From contig CAVWAP010000001.1 in assembly GCA_963753055.1 (NCBI GenBank), positions 806,001 through 870,000 of the forward strand: 64,000 nt of DNA, written 5' to 3'. The position numbers were made by a program, and so were the translations under genes. Positions 29,644 through 38,529 of the stretch are shown piece by piece; within the stretch, counting starts at the first letter, position 1, and each line of letters begins with the position of its first letter. This stretch comes from JAUWGC01 sp963753055. Lineage in GTDB: Bacteria; Bacteroidota; Bacteroidia; Bacteroidales; B18-G4. The notes beneath the pieces were generated by a model. It made no database searches. It saw only the letters and a list, made by a program, of their open reading frames with translations, and was not told the DNA's origin.

Positions 29644-30327
29644 TTACATGCCTCCACCGAACATATTTTGCATTTCTTCTTTAGTTAATTCTTTGTAACC
29701 TTCTGGTACAACAAATTCTGAATCCGGAACACTTTCCTTCTTTACTGAAACGGCTTCAAGCTTCATCTTCACCGGTCCTTGCTCCATTTCAAATTCCATC
29801 AGGACACCATCGATATCCTTGAACATGGGGTTATCGAAGTTCAATGCACTTCCGCCCAGCTCGTCTGTATAATAAACAATGAAGGAAGTCTTTGATCCAT
29901 CGGTGTTCTCATAAGAAACCACTGCTTTCTTACATTCATAGCCGGCAATCTCTTTGGTTTCACTGTACTTCTCTATTGATACGCTGGGCTTATCTTCCAT
30001 CTCTGCATTAATCTCCTCTTCAGTCATCTTAATAACCATCTTCTGACCCATCATGTCCATTAGATTGTATACCACTTTTTCGTCACCGTTCACGATCTGG
30101 ATCTGCTTGCCCATGGCACCCAGGTCCATCTCTGTCCTCACGAGGTTGTTTTTGATTTTATAGATCATCATTTTAGGGAGCATTGCCTTGGTTTGTTCAT
30201 CCAGATCAGTTCCTGAATAACTGATCTTGTATGTAATGATGCCTTTAAACTCTTTGGCAATTGCATTACTTGTGATAGCCAGCGCAAATATGGCTACTAC
30301 AAGCATAATTCTGGTAATTTGTTTCAT
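29644..30327 (-). CDS. Secreted DUF4412 protein
   Basis: 227 aa with a cleavable signal peptide (ITSNAIAKEF). The mature part has the DUF4412 pattern: FKGIITYKISYSG, MMIYKIKNNLVRTEMD and YECKKAVVSYEN. It is rich in Met and acidic residues and ends in MFGGGM. The fold is thought to be LolA/LppX-like but the function is unknown. It stands alone between lepB and ftsK. Confidence 0.8.
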   Translation of the reverse strand: MKQITRIMLVVAIFALAITSNAIAKEFKGIITYKISYSGTDLDEQTKAMLPKMMIYKIKNNLVRTEMDLGAMGKQIQIVNGDEKVVYNLMDMMGQKMVIKMTEEEINAEMEDKPSVSIEKYSETKEIAGYECKKAVVSYENTDGSKTSFIVYYTDELGGSALNFDNPMFKDIDGVLMEFEMEQGPVKMKLEAVSVKKESVPDSEFVVPEGYKELTKEEMQNMFGGGM

Positions 30328-30374
30328 GATAATTGGTTTTTAATTATGTAAATATCTATATTTTTCTTGTAATT

Positions 30375-31889
30375 CTAGTTGACGAGTCGCAGCATGCTGC
30401 CCCACCTGATCTTTCCATTGAACAGGGACTTGTTCTGATCTAATGATAGCCAAATGAAGAAAGCTTTTCCAACGATATGATCTTCAGGTACAAAGCCCCA
30501 GTAACGTGAGTCAGCGGAATTATGGCGGTTATCACCCATCATCCAGTAATAATTCATTTTGATCGTGTAGCTGTTGGTCTGCTGGCCATTGATGAATATC
30601 TGACCATCCCTTACCTGGAGGTCGTTACCTTCGTAAGATTCAATAATCCTTTTGTAAATATTGATATTATCCAGGTCAAGGGATATTATATCACCTGATT
30701 TTGGGATATTAAGCGGCCCATAATTGTCAAGGTTCCAGTCATTATCAGCAATAAATGGAAACAGGTCACTATTCTTCTTGCCGGCTGGTTCACGGTATTT
30801 TATTACTTTCTTAACATTAGGCAGACGTCCGAGCTCATCCGCTACTTTGTCGGTAAGGAAAAATACAAACTCACCTCGGTTGGAAGTATTTCCTCCTTCA
30901 GTAATTTCCAGTCGATCAAGTATTTTAGGATTGATCTTGGACCCATCCGTGTTCACAATATATTTATACTGCAGCTTTTCTGGATTTTCAGCGGGAGAGC
31001 TGTTGATATATACCTGTTGCTCCCTGATGCTGAGTGTATCGCCTGGTAAGCCAATGCAACGCTTGATGTAGTTCTCTCTCTTGTCAACGGGCCTTGCTGC
31101 TATTTCACCAAAGTTCCTGGTATCCCTGTTAACTCTATCTCTGCCATATTCCCTGACAAGACTATAGTAGCTAATATTGCTTTGAAATTTTAGTGACAAT
31201 GTATCCCCGTCAGGGTAGTTGAATACCACAGCATCGTTATGGTCGATAGAAGAGAAACCTGGAAATCTGTAATAAGGCAACTTAATCCATTCAAGATAAG
31301 ATTTGGTTGTTGTGGTAAGAGGCAGCGTATGATGTACAAACGGGAATGAAAGAGGGGTCATTGGGACCCTTGGGCCATAAGCGACTTTACTTACAAACAA
31401 ATAATCACCAACCAGCAATGATTTTTCCATCGATGAAGTTGGAATAGTATATGCTTCAATGAAGAATATCCTTATGATGGTAGCTGCTACGACAGCAAAA
31501 ATGATAGCATCTACCCACTCGCGCAACCAGGATTTCTTGATCTTTTCTGCTTTATCCGGGTCGGTATATTTCTCCTTTGGGGAGAATCCCAGGTAGGGCA
31601 GATATGCAAATGGGAAGATAACACCCAGGGCTTGTTCTCCAAGTCCATGCTTATTGAAACACTTCAGGATCTCAACGATCATCAAAAGGACCATGAAGAC
31701 ATTGATGAAAGGGACCAGGATGAATAAAAACCACCACAGCGGCTTCTTGATGATTTTGATCCATATATAAAAATTATATAATGGGATCAGTATATACCAA
31801 CCGGGTTGGCCTGCTTTTTCAAATATTTTATATAATCCAATTATGGATGAAATAATTGTAAGCAGAAAGAGTATTGAGAATATGCTCAT
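30375..31889 (-). CDS. lepB: Signal peptidase I with an N-terminal DUF5684-type membrane domain
   Basis: 504 aa, much longer than a typical 200-300 aa LepB. Residues 1-105 form an extra membrane region (EKAGQPGWYILIPLYN and FGLGEQ-like turns) of DUF5684 type. The peptidase follows its own membrane anchor, with the catalytic Ser153 in IPTSSMEKS and the general-base Lys276 in ENYIKRCIGLPGD. The GDNRHNSADSRYWG box lies near the end. A long insertion separates the Lys motif from that box. It removes signal peptides of exported proteins. Confidence 0.94.
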   Translation of the reverse strand: MSIFSILFLLTIISSIIGLYKIFEKAGQPGWYILIPLYNFYIWIKIIKKPLWWFLFILVPFINVFMVLLMIVEILKCFNKHGLGEQALGVIFPFAYLPYLGFSPKEKYTDPDKAEKIKKSWLREWVDAIIFAVVAATIIRIFFIEAYTIPTSSMEKSLLVGDYLFVSKVAYGPRVPMTPLSFPFVHHTLPLTTTTKSYLEWIKLPYYRFPGFSSIDHNDAVVFNYPDGDTLSLKFQSNISYYSLVREYGRDRVNRDTRNFGEIAARPVDKRENYIKRCIGLPGDTLSIREQQVYINSSPAENPEKLQYKYIVNTDGSKINPKILDRLEITEGGNTSNRGEFVFFLTDKVADELGRLPNVKKVIKYREPAGKKNSDLFPFIADNDWNLDNYGPLNIPKSGDIISLDLDNINIYKRIIESYEGNDLQVRDGQIFINGQQTNSYTIKMNYYWMMGDNRHNSADSRYWGFVPEDHIVGKAFFIWLSLDQNKSLFNGKIRWGSMLRLVN

Positions 31890-31908
31890 AAAAAGTTATT
31901 TTATTGCT

Positions 31909-31916
31909 CAAAAATA
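31909..31916 (-). promoter_or_regulatory. -7 promoter element for lepB
   Basis: TATTTTTG on the minus strand matches TAnnTTTG, 19 bp before the lepB ATG. Confidence 0.5.
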
Positions 31917-31976
31917 ATGTATTAATACCAGTGCAATGCGCTCTTTTTGTTAATTTTTGTTAATTGGAAAATCGGC

Positions 31977-32693
31977 TCAAAGACCTAACAGATCACTCAT
32001 TCCAAACACACCCCTCTTTCCGATCAGCCATTCTGCAGCCATTAATGCCCCTTCAGCAAATCCTTTTCTGCTCCTGGCTTCATGTTTAATCTCCAGCTTA
32101 TCATTATCAGATTCATATTTGACAAGATGTATTCCTGTAACCTGATCCTCTCGTACAGATTTGATTTCTAGTTCATTAGGGCTGCGTGCAGGAGAATTGA
32201 CCCAATTGGTTTTTTTATCTAGTTTTTGGAGGATGTCCTGTGCAAGTTTTATTGCTGTACCGCTGGGTTGGTCAATTTTCTGAATATGATGAATTTCCTC
32301 TATGATGAGGTCGTATTGCTGTTGCTTATTCATCATCGCAGCTAATCGTTTATTAATCTCAAAAAAGATGTTCACCCAGACATTAAAGTTTGCTGCGACA
32401 AAAATTGAATTGCCGGATTGCCGGCAAAGCTTAATAACCTCTTCAGTCTGATCATTCCATCCGGTAGTACCTGTAACAACAGGTATACCATTTTCAAAAC
32501 ACCTTTTAATATTAGGTATTACCGTATCGGGCATACTGAACTCGATAGCAATATCTGCTTCTTTAAGCAGGGAGCCATAATCACTCCAGTCCTTTTCGGA
32601 ATCATACTTTACGATAACCTGATGTTTACGCTCCAGGGCAAGCTGCTCTATTTCCTTACCCATTCTACCGTATCCTATTAATGCAATTTTCAA
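31977..32693 (-). CDS. dapB: 4-hydroxy-tetrahydrodipicolinate reductase
   Basis: 238 aa enzyme of the lysine/diaminopimelate pathway. The nucleotide-binding GYGRMGKEIE is at the N-terminus, GTTGW in the middle, and the substrate/catalytic motif EIHHIQKIDQPSGTA follows. It is the last gene of the parA-parB-DUF5683-dapB run, 4 bp after the DUF5683 gene. Diaminopimelate also feeds peptidoglycan synthesis. Confidence 0.96.
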   Translation of the reverse strand: MKIALIGYGRMGKEIEQLALERKHQVIVKYDSEKDWSDYGSLLKEADIAIEFSMPDTVIPNIKRCFENGIPVVTGTTGWNDQTEEVIKLCRQSGNSIFVAANFNVWVNIFFEINKRLAAMMNKQQQYDLIIEEIHHIQKIDQPSGTAIKLAQDILQKLDKKTNWVNSPARSPNELEIKSVREDQVTGIHLVKYESDNDKLEIKHEARSRKGFAEGALMAAEWLIGKRGVFGMSDLLGL

Positions 32694-32697
32694 AATG

Positions 32698-33294
32698 TTA
32701 AAAATTAACTGTTATTCTTACTCCTCCATAATTCCCGTTAAATGAATTGTAATGTGGTTTTGGCTCAATTATCGGGTCCAGCCTGATGGAAAGGTCATCG
32801 CTGATATCAAATTCGAAAAAATGGGCATCTACACTTGCATCTACGATTTGAAGTATATACCACAGACTGGCAAAAATTATTGACAACTCTTTGTTACGTT
32901 TGTAGAAATCTTTGCTCTGCCTGAGTTGCTCCTCATTATATTTATACACCAGTTCATTGTCAGTATAGGATGTGTCTCCAGTGACAACATAGGTATACGC
33001 GTCTTTATAATTTTGGTATTCGTTGGTGTTGGTGACAATGAAGTAAATTAAAACTGTAAACCCTGCATAGATGACTGGGATCTTCCAATATTTTTTATTA
33101 TAACCCTGTCCCAGGCCTGGCAGGACAGCTGAATAGATAGCAGCTCTCGAGGGAGAATGCTTTCTAACAAGCACAGAATCCTCCGGATTAGCTTCCTGCT
33201 GGGCCATAACGGAGGTGGGTCTTAATAGCTGCAGCCCTCCCAGCAAGCTGAAAATCAAAGAAAAAGCAATTGTTTTTAATGCCTTATTTTTCAA
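32698..33294 (-). CDS. DUF5683 envelope protein
   Basis: 198 aa with a signal peptide or N-terminal anchor (about residues 8-30) and the DUF5683 signature SRAAIYSAVLPGLGQGYNKKYWKIPVIYAG, here given in parts: SAVLPGLGQGYN and KKYWKIPVIYAG. One clear internal membrane segment follows. The C-terminus NGNYGGVRITVNF looks like a closing outer-membrane beta strand. Function is unknown; its place between parB and dapB is conserved in Bacteroidota. Confidence 0.85.
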   Translation of the reverse strand: MKNKALKTIAFSLIFSLLGGLQLLRPTSVMAQQEANPEDSVLVRKHSPSRAAIYSAVLPGLGQGYNKKYWKIPVIYAGFTVLIYFIVTNTNEYQNYKDAYTYVVTGDTSYTDNELVYKYNEEQLRQSKDFYKRNKELSIIFASLWYILQIVDASVDAHFFEFDISDDLSIRLDPIIEPKPHYNSFNGNYGGVRITVNF

Positions 33295-33299
33295 TTCGA

Positions 33300-34184
33300 T
33301 TAATTATTCAACTCATCCACAAGTCGATCAAGCTCCTGTGTTGATCCAAACGGAATAACGATATTTCCTTTTCCTTTATTATTGATTTTAATAGTGACTT
33401 TTGCTTTAAGTCTGCTGGCAATGAGATTTTGTTTAGGCAGGATGGCGGTTTGTATTGCTGTATTTGCGGAAGGTACTCCAGTGAAATTAGGCTTTGTGCT
33501 TCTTGCCAGAGTTTCGACCTGGCGGACAGACAAGCCACTTTGAATTATTTTCCTGAGCAGCTTTAATTGGTTGTCCGTATCCATTATATTGATCAGGGCC
33601 CTGGCATGCCCCATGCTTATCTTTTCATCACGAAGGGCAATCTGTATTTCTGCTGGCAATTTTAGCAAGCGCATGTAATTAGTGATGGTAGCTCTTTTTT
33701 TACCAACACGATCGCTTAAGGTCTCATGGGTGAGGTTGCATTCTTCAACAAGGCGTTGGTAGCTGGCTGCAATCTCAAGCGGGTTCAGGTCTTTCCTGTG
33801 GATATTTTCTATCAGGGCCATCTCAAGCATCTGCTCATCATTAGCGACGCGGATATATGAGGGGATCTCTTTCAGTCCGGCCAATTTAGCAGCCCTTAGC
33901 CTGCGTTCTCCGGCAATCAGTTGAAACTTATTAAACCCGGTCTTCCTGACTGTGATTGGCTGTACGATGCCCTGCTCCTGTATTGAATGGGCCAGCTCTT
34001 CCATGCCTGTTTCTGCAAAGTTATTTCTGGGTTGAAATGGATTGGCTTCAATGGTATCAATATCGATATTGGCTATTGCTCCAACGACGTAGTTTTGTGC
34101 GATTTCTTTTGAACGGAGGTCAGTTTCCGGACTTTGCAAAATCGCATCCAATCCTCTGCCAAGTGCTTTCTTCTTAGTTTTCAT
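33300..34184 (-). CDS. parB: Chromosome-partitioning protein ParB
   Basis: 294 aa CTPase/DNA-binding clamp of the ParABS system. It has the linker ALGRGLDAIL, then the CTP-binding motif box with LIAGERRLRAAKLAGL and ENIHRKDLNPLEIA, a helix-turn-helix (LSDRVGKKRATITNYMRLL) and a short C-terminal dimerisation region. The start overlaps the parA stop by 11 bp. No perfect parS site is visible in the window. Confidence 0.95.
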   Translation of the reverse strand: MKTKKKALGRGLDAILQSPETDLRSKEIAQNYVVGAIANIDIDTIEANPFQPRNNFAETGMEELAHSIQEQGIVQPITVRKTGFNKFQLIAGERRLRAAKLAGLKEIPSYIRVANDEQMLEMALIENIHRKDLNPLEIAASYQRLVEECNLTHETLSDRVGKKRATITNYMRLLKLPAEIQIALRDEKISMGHARALINIMDTDNQLKLLRKIIQSGLSVRQVETLARSTKPNFTGVPSANTAIQTAILPKQNLIASRLKAKVTIKINNKGKGNIVIPFGSTQELDRLVDELNN

Positions 34185-34989
34185 TCACGTAGTTAATTCT
34201 TTTCTCTGCGACATCGATTTGTGTGAGGTTATTCTTTTGCAGTATCTCACGTGCAAGGTTGAGATGGTTGATGGCACCTGTGCTGCTTGCTGAGTGCATG
34301 ATGATGGTCTCACCGAAACTTGGTGCTTCACCCAACTTGGTATTCCTGTGGATGACAGTATCAAAAACCATCTGTTGGAAATGGGTTTTGACTTCTTCAA
34401 GCACCTGCCGGGCAAGCCTTAATCTTACATCAAACATAGTAAGGAGGATTCCTTCAATTTCAAGCTCATCGTTCAGGCGACTCTGTACGATCCTGATCGT
34501 GTTCAGCAGCTTACCCAGGCCTTCCAGTGCAAAGTACTCGCATTGCACCGGGATGATAACAGAATTAGCAGCTGTAAGGGCATTCACGGTGATCAGTCCA
34601 AGTGAAGGGGAACAGTCAATGATGATAAATTCATATTCATCTCTGACCTGGTCGATTACCTTTCTCATCATCCTTTCCCTGTTTGGTAAATTGATTATCT
34701 CAATTTCTGCACCCACAAGGTCGATATGAGCTGGAAGGATGGACAAGTTTGGCGTTTTTGTCTCCAGAATGGCTTCATGAGGATCAACACTTTCAATGAT
34801 ACATTCATAAATGCTGGATTTGATTGTCTTGGGGTCAAATCCCAGGCCAGAAGTGGCATTAGCCTGAGGGTCGGCATCAATAATAAGCGTTTTATACTCC
34901 AGCACAGCAAAACTTGCGCCAAGGTTCATAGAAGTAGTAGTTTTGCCAACTCCTCCTTTTTGGTTGGCAACTGCAATGACTTTTCCCAT
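34174..34989 (-). CDS. parA: Chromosome-partitioning ATPase ParA (Soj)
   Basis: 271 aa with the deviant Walker A KGGVGKTT at residues 11-18, DADPQANATSG, and IIDCSPSLG as Walker B. It moves ParB-bound origins. The ATG at 34989 (MGKVIAVANQ) is the family start; a TTG at 35025 overlaps the -7 element and is unlikely. First gene of the par operon. Confidence 0.96.
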   Translation of the reverse strand: MGKVIAVANQKGGVGKTTTSMNLGASFAVLEYKTLIIDADPQANATSGLGFDPKTIKSSIYECIIESVDPHEAILETKTPNLSILPAHIDLVGAEIEIINLPNRERMMRKVIDQVRDEYEFIIIDCSPSLGLITVNALTAANSVIIPVQCEYFALEGLGKLLNTIRIVQSRLNDELEIEGILLTMFDVRLRLARQVLEEVKTHFQQMVFDTVIHRNTKLGEAPSFGETIIMHSASSTGAINHLNLAREILQKNNLTQIDVAEKRINYVNEN

Positions 34990-35022
34990 ATCAGACGTTG
35001 AATAATAAAGGTTATTGTTGAA

Positions 35023-35030
35023 CAAAAATA
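35023..35030 (-). promoter_or_regulatory. -7 promoter element for the parA operon
   Basis: TATTTTTG on the minus strand matches TAnnTTTG, 33 bp before the parA ATG. It supports the shorter start. The rest of 35031-35162 shows nothing further. Confidence 0.5.
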
Positions 35031-35162
35031 CAATATTGTACCGAAAATCCTTATGGTTCGGTAGAATTAGTTATCAACTGTAAACTTGCAAATTGTTAAG
35101 AAAATCTACTATCTAATTAATGGTTGCCCGAAGGGATGTCGCTGTATTTGTGATAGTTGGAA

Positions 35163-35531
35163 TTATTCTTCAGATCCAGCTGCGTCCTCTTTTCCAAGAT
35201 CTTCGAATTCAACATCAATATGCTTTTTGTCGATTTCCGGTTCTTCTGTTTCAGGGCTTTCTGGTGCCTTCCCGGTTTCAATAAATTGCATTACGTCGGA
35301 TAATCCATTTCTGAATTTTTCAAAATCTTCTTTGTAGAGGAATAATTTGTGTTTTTCGTAGAAAAATTTTCCGTCGTCGTTGTTGAACCTTCGTTTACTT
35401 TCAGTAATTGTCAAATAATGCTCCCCAGACTTTGTGGTTTTTACATCAAAAAAATATGTTCTTTTCCCTGCCCTGATCACTCTGGAATAAATCTCCTCTC
35501 TGTGGAGGTCTTTTTTATCTTGCTCTTCCAT
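35163..35531 (-). CDS. DUF3276 PUR-alpha-like nucleic-acid-binding protein
   Basis: 122 aa. The core EEIYSRVIRAGKRTYFFDVK and GEHYLTITESKRRF matches the DUF3276/PUR family, short proteins with a Whirly-like fold that bind single-stranded DNA or RNA. An acidic C-terminal tail of about 35 residues follows. The ATG at 35531 is preferred to a TTG at 35537. It stands alone with its own promoter. Confidence 0.85.
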   Translation of the reverse strand: MEEQDKKDLHREEIYSRVIRAGKRTYFFDVKTTKSGEHYLTITESKRRFNNDDGKFFYEKHKLFLYKEDFEKFRNGLSDVMQFIETGKAPESPETEEPEIDKKHIDVEFEDLGKEDAAGSEE

Positions 35532-35562
35532 ATCCAATTTTTTGATAATTCCTTCTTCCTTG

Positions 35563-35570
35563 CAAATGTA
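35563..35570 (-). promoter_or_regulatory. -7 promoter element for the DUF3276 gene
   Basis: TACATTTG on the minus strand matches TAnnTTTG, 31 bp before the ATG. Confidence 0.5.
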
Positions 35571-35632
35571 TAAATATTATTTCTATAATAAGTACAGTTT
35601 AAAGACAGGTCATTAATACAAAAGGTTGCACG

Positions 35633-35646
35633 TTAGTGATTAGTGA
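35633..35646. repeat. Two-unit heptanucleotide repeat at the citF stop
   Basis: TTAGTGA twice (minus strand ATCACTA twice), forming the end of citF. It is too short to stand alone but matches the 7-bp period of the other arrays. Confidence 0.5.
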
Positions 35647-37201
35647 TAACTTTCCTCACTGAATCAATGACAGTACCATCGACCCATTTAATAACTGCAA
35701 CGATCTCATCCCCTAATTCCGGCTTTGCTGGTTTGCCACAGATTCGCTCTGCTTCGTCTTTCAGTTCTTCGATAGTCCTGATGGGCAGGTCGCTGTCCTT
35801 GAGCTTATCTACCAGGTCCTTGCGCAAGGGATTGATTGCTATTCCTCGTTCAGTAACAATCACATCAATCAGTTCACCAGGCCCACAGAGGGTAGTTACC
35901 TCATCGCGGATGACAGGAATCCTGTCGCGGAACAATGGAATTGGCAGTATTGTACATTTTGAGAAGAGGCAGTTTTGCCAACCACCGATGCCATGCAGCA
36001 GATAACCATCAGAATGGGTTGCCACATTAGCATTGAAATTGACATCTACTTCTGTAGCTCCAAGGATAACTACATCCACCATGCCGGCAAAGTTTCCTTT
36101 GCCATGGTAGTTGTAGCTGGTAAACGGACTGGTATTGACATGGTTTGGGTTTTCGCGCATGGAGCGCACACCTTCCAGGTCAAATGTCTGGCCGTCGAGG
36201 ATATACTCAACAAGTCCCTCTTCCAGCATCTTAACAGGATATTGATTGCTGCCCGCACGGATAAAGCGCGCTTTCCATCCTCTTTCCCTGAGCATCTCAC
36301 TGAAATAGATACCAATTGAGAGAGCAGTCCCACCGGCACCTGCCTGGTAAGAAAAGCCATCCCTGACAATGCCGGCTTCATCACAAAACTTGGCAGTCAT
36401 TTCGGCAATAAGCAGACGGTCGGGGCTCTTGGTGATTCTTGTTGTGCCTGAAATGATTTTTTCCGGCAGGCCAACTTGTTCCACTTCCACGACATAGTCC
36501 ACGTAATTGCCGTGTATCTGCCATGGGATGCAGGGGAATGGTATAAGGTTATCAGTAACCACAATTACTTTGTCAGCGTATTGAGAATCGGCCAGGGCGA
36601 AGCCAAGCAGGCCACATGCTGCCGGGCCGTCAACGCCATTGGCGTTACCGAAAGGATCTGCTGTCGGTGCCGCGATCACTGCAATGTCGATCTGAACCTC
36701 ACCATCCTGTACTGCCTGGTATCTGCCACCGTGTGAACGCAAAACGCCAACACCTTGCATATTACCTTCTGAACAAAACTTACCCAGAATACCATTCATA
36801 CTGCCTTCAATCCTGTTGATGGTGCCATTTTCCATATGCTTGATAATGGGTTCATGGCATGGGAAAGATGCGGAAGGATACCAGCGCAGGTTTTTTACTC
36901 CCAGCTCTGCTGCAATGTCAAATATCTGGTTGGCAATCAGGTCGCCATTGCGAAAATGATGATGTGAGGAAATGGTCATGCCATCCTTCAACCCGGCCTT
37001 GACTAATGCTTCCTTCAGGCTGGGTATGGTTTTATTGCCATCAGCAGGGTAGTTCGCGCATGAAGCAATTCGTGGTGCATGCTTGTGCCCATCAGGGATA
37101 AATTTGCCTACCCCCTGGAATGGAACATGTTGTTCACCATTGATAATAGTCGGGACAATTCGTCCTGCTGCGTTTTTTACAAGCTTATCATATTTTTTCA
37201 T
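35633..37201 (-). CDS. citF: Citrate lyase alpha subunit (citrate:acetyl-ACP transferase)
   Basis: 522 aa, the usual CitF length. It has the N-terminal PDGHKHAP stretch, ISSHHHFRNGD, and GGAGGTALS-like glycine turns typical of CoA-transferase-type CitF. The subunit swaps acetyl for citrate on the carrier protein. Its ATG overlaps the citDE stop (ATGA), so the two are translationally coupled. The last four codons and the stop are made by two copies of the heptamer ATCACTA. The maturation genes citC, citX and citG are not in the window. Confidence 0.93.
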   Translation of the reverse strand: MKKYDKLVKNAAGRIVPTIINGEQHVPFQGVGKFIPDGHKHAPRIASCANYPADGNKTIPSLKEALVKAGLKDGMTISSHHHFRNGDLIANQIFDIAAELGVKNLRWYPSASFPCHEPIIKHMENGTINRIEGSMNGILGKFCSEGNMQGVGVLRSHGGRYQAVQDGEVQIDIAVIAAPTADPFGNANGVDGPAACGLLGFALADSQYADKVIVVTDNLIPFPCIPWQIHGNYVDYVVEVEQVGLPEKIISGTTRITKSPDRLLIAEMTAKFCDEAGIVRDGFSYQAGAGGTALSIGIYFSEMLRERGWKARFIRAGSNQYPVKMLEEGLVEYILDGQTFDLEGVRSMRENPNHVNTSPFTSYNYHGKGNFAGMVDVVILGATEVDVNFNANVATHSDGYLLHGIGGWQNCLFSKCTILPIPLFRDRIPVIRDEVTTLCGPGELIDVIVTERGIAINPLRKDLVDKLKDSDLPIRTIEELKDEAERICGKPAKPELGDEIVAVIKWVDGTVIDSVRKVITNH

Positions 37202-38421
37202 GCTTCTTCCCTCCAGTTTTTTGAGAGTTTACCCATTGCAATAGCCAGGTCGATCGTTTTTTGAGCCCGTTTGACTACAGGTGGATCAATCATTTTTGTT
37301 CCTAGTGAGACTACCCCAAGTCCTTTTTCTTCGGCTTCCATGAAGGCATTATAAATTTTCCTGGCTTTTTCAATATCTTTTTCGTCCGGAGCATAGTTAT
37401 TATGAATAACCGCGATCTGCCGTGGATGTATGCAGCCCATTCCGTTAAATCCTAGTGCTTTAGAGCGTAAGACAGTTTGTTTAAGGCCTTCCATGTCGGC
37501 TACATCAGAATAAACAGAATCAATGGCCTGTATCCCTTTAGCTTTGGCTGCAATTACCAGTTTGCTCCTGGCGAAAAAGGACTCGGTACCTTCTTCGGTT
37601 CTTTTTGTCCCCAGGTCAGCTGTATAATCTTCAAGGCCGATCGCCATAGAGGCAATATTATCTGCAGCTGCTGCTATCTCATAAACATTAATGACACCTT
37701 TCGCACTTTCAATAATTGGCATCAGCCAGATATCATAATTGACATTATTTGCTTTTTTGATCTCCTCGATATGCTTGTTTAATGTGATGATCTCATCGGG
37801 AGATTCGCATTTTGGCAGCAGGATCAGGTTAACATGATTGGGCACGATGAATTTCAGGTCATCAAGACCCCGGGGAAGTTGATTGATACGGACCATCCTT
37901 TCGGCACCATAGAAATTGATGCCTCTGAGAGCATTTCTAACCAGGAAGCTCGCTTCGAATTTTTTATTGGGTGCAACTGCATCCTCCAGGTCAAGGATAA
38001 TACCATTTGGTTTATGAATACCCGCATTCAGGGCCAGGTGCGGCGTGTTTCCGGGCAGGTACAGCCTTGAAAAGCGGTCCTGTTCCCTGGTGGTTTGGTT
38101 TTGATTTTCTTTCAGGATAGGAAGAAGGTATTCCTTGTCACTTTTGATTAGTTGTTTGATTGCGGCTTCCATCCTCGCTGCGAGCACAAGGGGCAGGGCA
38201 CCGGAATCCTCGACAATGACCTTTGCATGGTCTACTTCGAAAAATGAAAGGATATCAAGCAAGAGCTTTTCATTCTCTTTGCCAAACATAACCTGCACCT
38301 TACTTTTCATTTGCAGGTCGATACCACCTTTCTTAGTAATTTCAACGCTTATATAGCAATCCGACCGGACACCAGTTCCATGGTTGCCGGCAGAGGCTGA
38401 TTTCAGGTTTTCTTGGGTCAT
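37198..38421 (-). CDS. Fused citrate lyase acyl carrier protein (CitD) and beta subunit (CitE)
   Basis: 407 aa. Residues 1-95 look like CitD: SASAGNHGTGVRSD at the N-terminus, with Ser20 at the position that carries the phosphoribosyl-dephospho-CoA group, then GGIDLQMKSKVQVMFG and ILSFFEVDHAKVIVEDSGAL. From about 118 the CitE lyase follows (SRLYLPGNTPHLAL, GIILDLEDAVAP). CitD and CitE are usually separate genes. CitE cleaves citryl-ACP to acetyl-ACP and oxaloacetate. The ATG at 38421 fits CitD; a start at 38478 is unsupported. A citramalate-lyase-type activity cannot be excluded. Confidence 0.88.
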   Translation of the reverse strand: MTQENLKSASAGNHGTGVRSDCYISVEITKKGGIDLQMKSKVQVMFGKENEKLLLDILSFFEVDHAKVIVEDSGALPLVLAARMEAAIKQLIKSDKEYLLPILKENQNQTTREQDRFSRLYLPGNTPHLALNAGIHKPNGIILDLEDAVAPNKKFEASFLVRNALRGINFYGAERMVRINQLPRGLDDLKFIVPNHVNLILLPKCESPDEIITLNKHIEEIKKANNVNYDIWLMPIIESAKGVINVYEIAAAADNIASMAIGLEDYTADLGTKRTEEGTESFFARSKLVIAAKAKGIQAIDSVYSDVADMEGLKQTVLRSKALGFNGMGCIHPRQIAVIHNNYAPDEKDIEKARKIYNAFMEAEEKGLGVVSLGTKMIDPPVVKRAQKTIDLAIAMGKLSKNWREEA

Positions 38422-38506
38422 AATGGTATATATTAGAACTTTTTTCTTAACTGATGGATTCAGCAAACGCAGATGCAAATATTGTAAGTTTTTTAGAATT
38501 AAACCT

Positions 38507-38514
38507 TAATTTTG
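38507..38514 (+). promoter_or_regulatory. -7 promoter element for the DUF5011 lipoprotein gene
   Basis: TAATTTTG matches TAnnTTTG. It overlaps a TTG that could serve as a start and so favours the ATG at 38530. Confidence 0.5.
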
Positions 38515-38529
38515 AAGAAAAATAAAACC

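Noticed and set aside
34223..34729. Open frame of 168 codons antisense to parA
   Set aside because: Shadow of parA; Ser/Thr-rich mirror of its codons.
35633..38421. ATP-citrate lyase for a reductive TCA cycle
   Set aside because: The sequences match CitF and CitD-CitE of bacterial citrate lyase; no ATP-grasp or succinyl-CoA-synthetase-like domain is seen.
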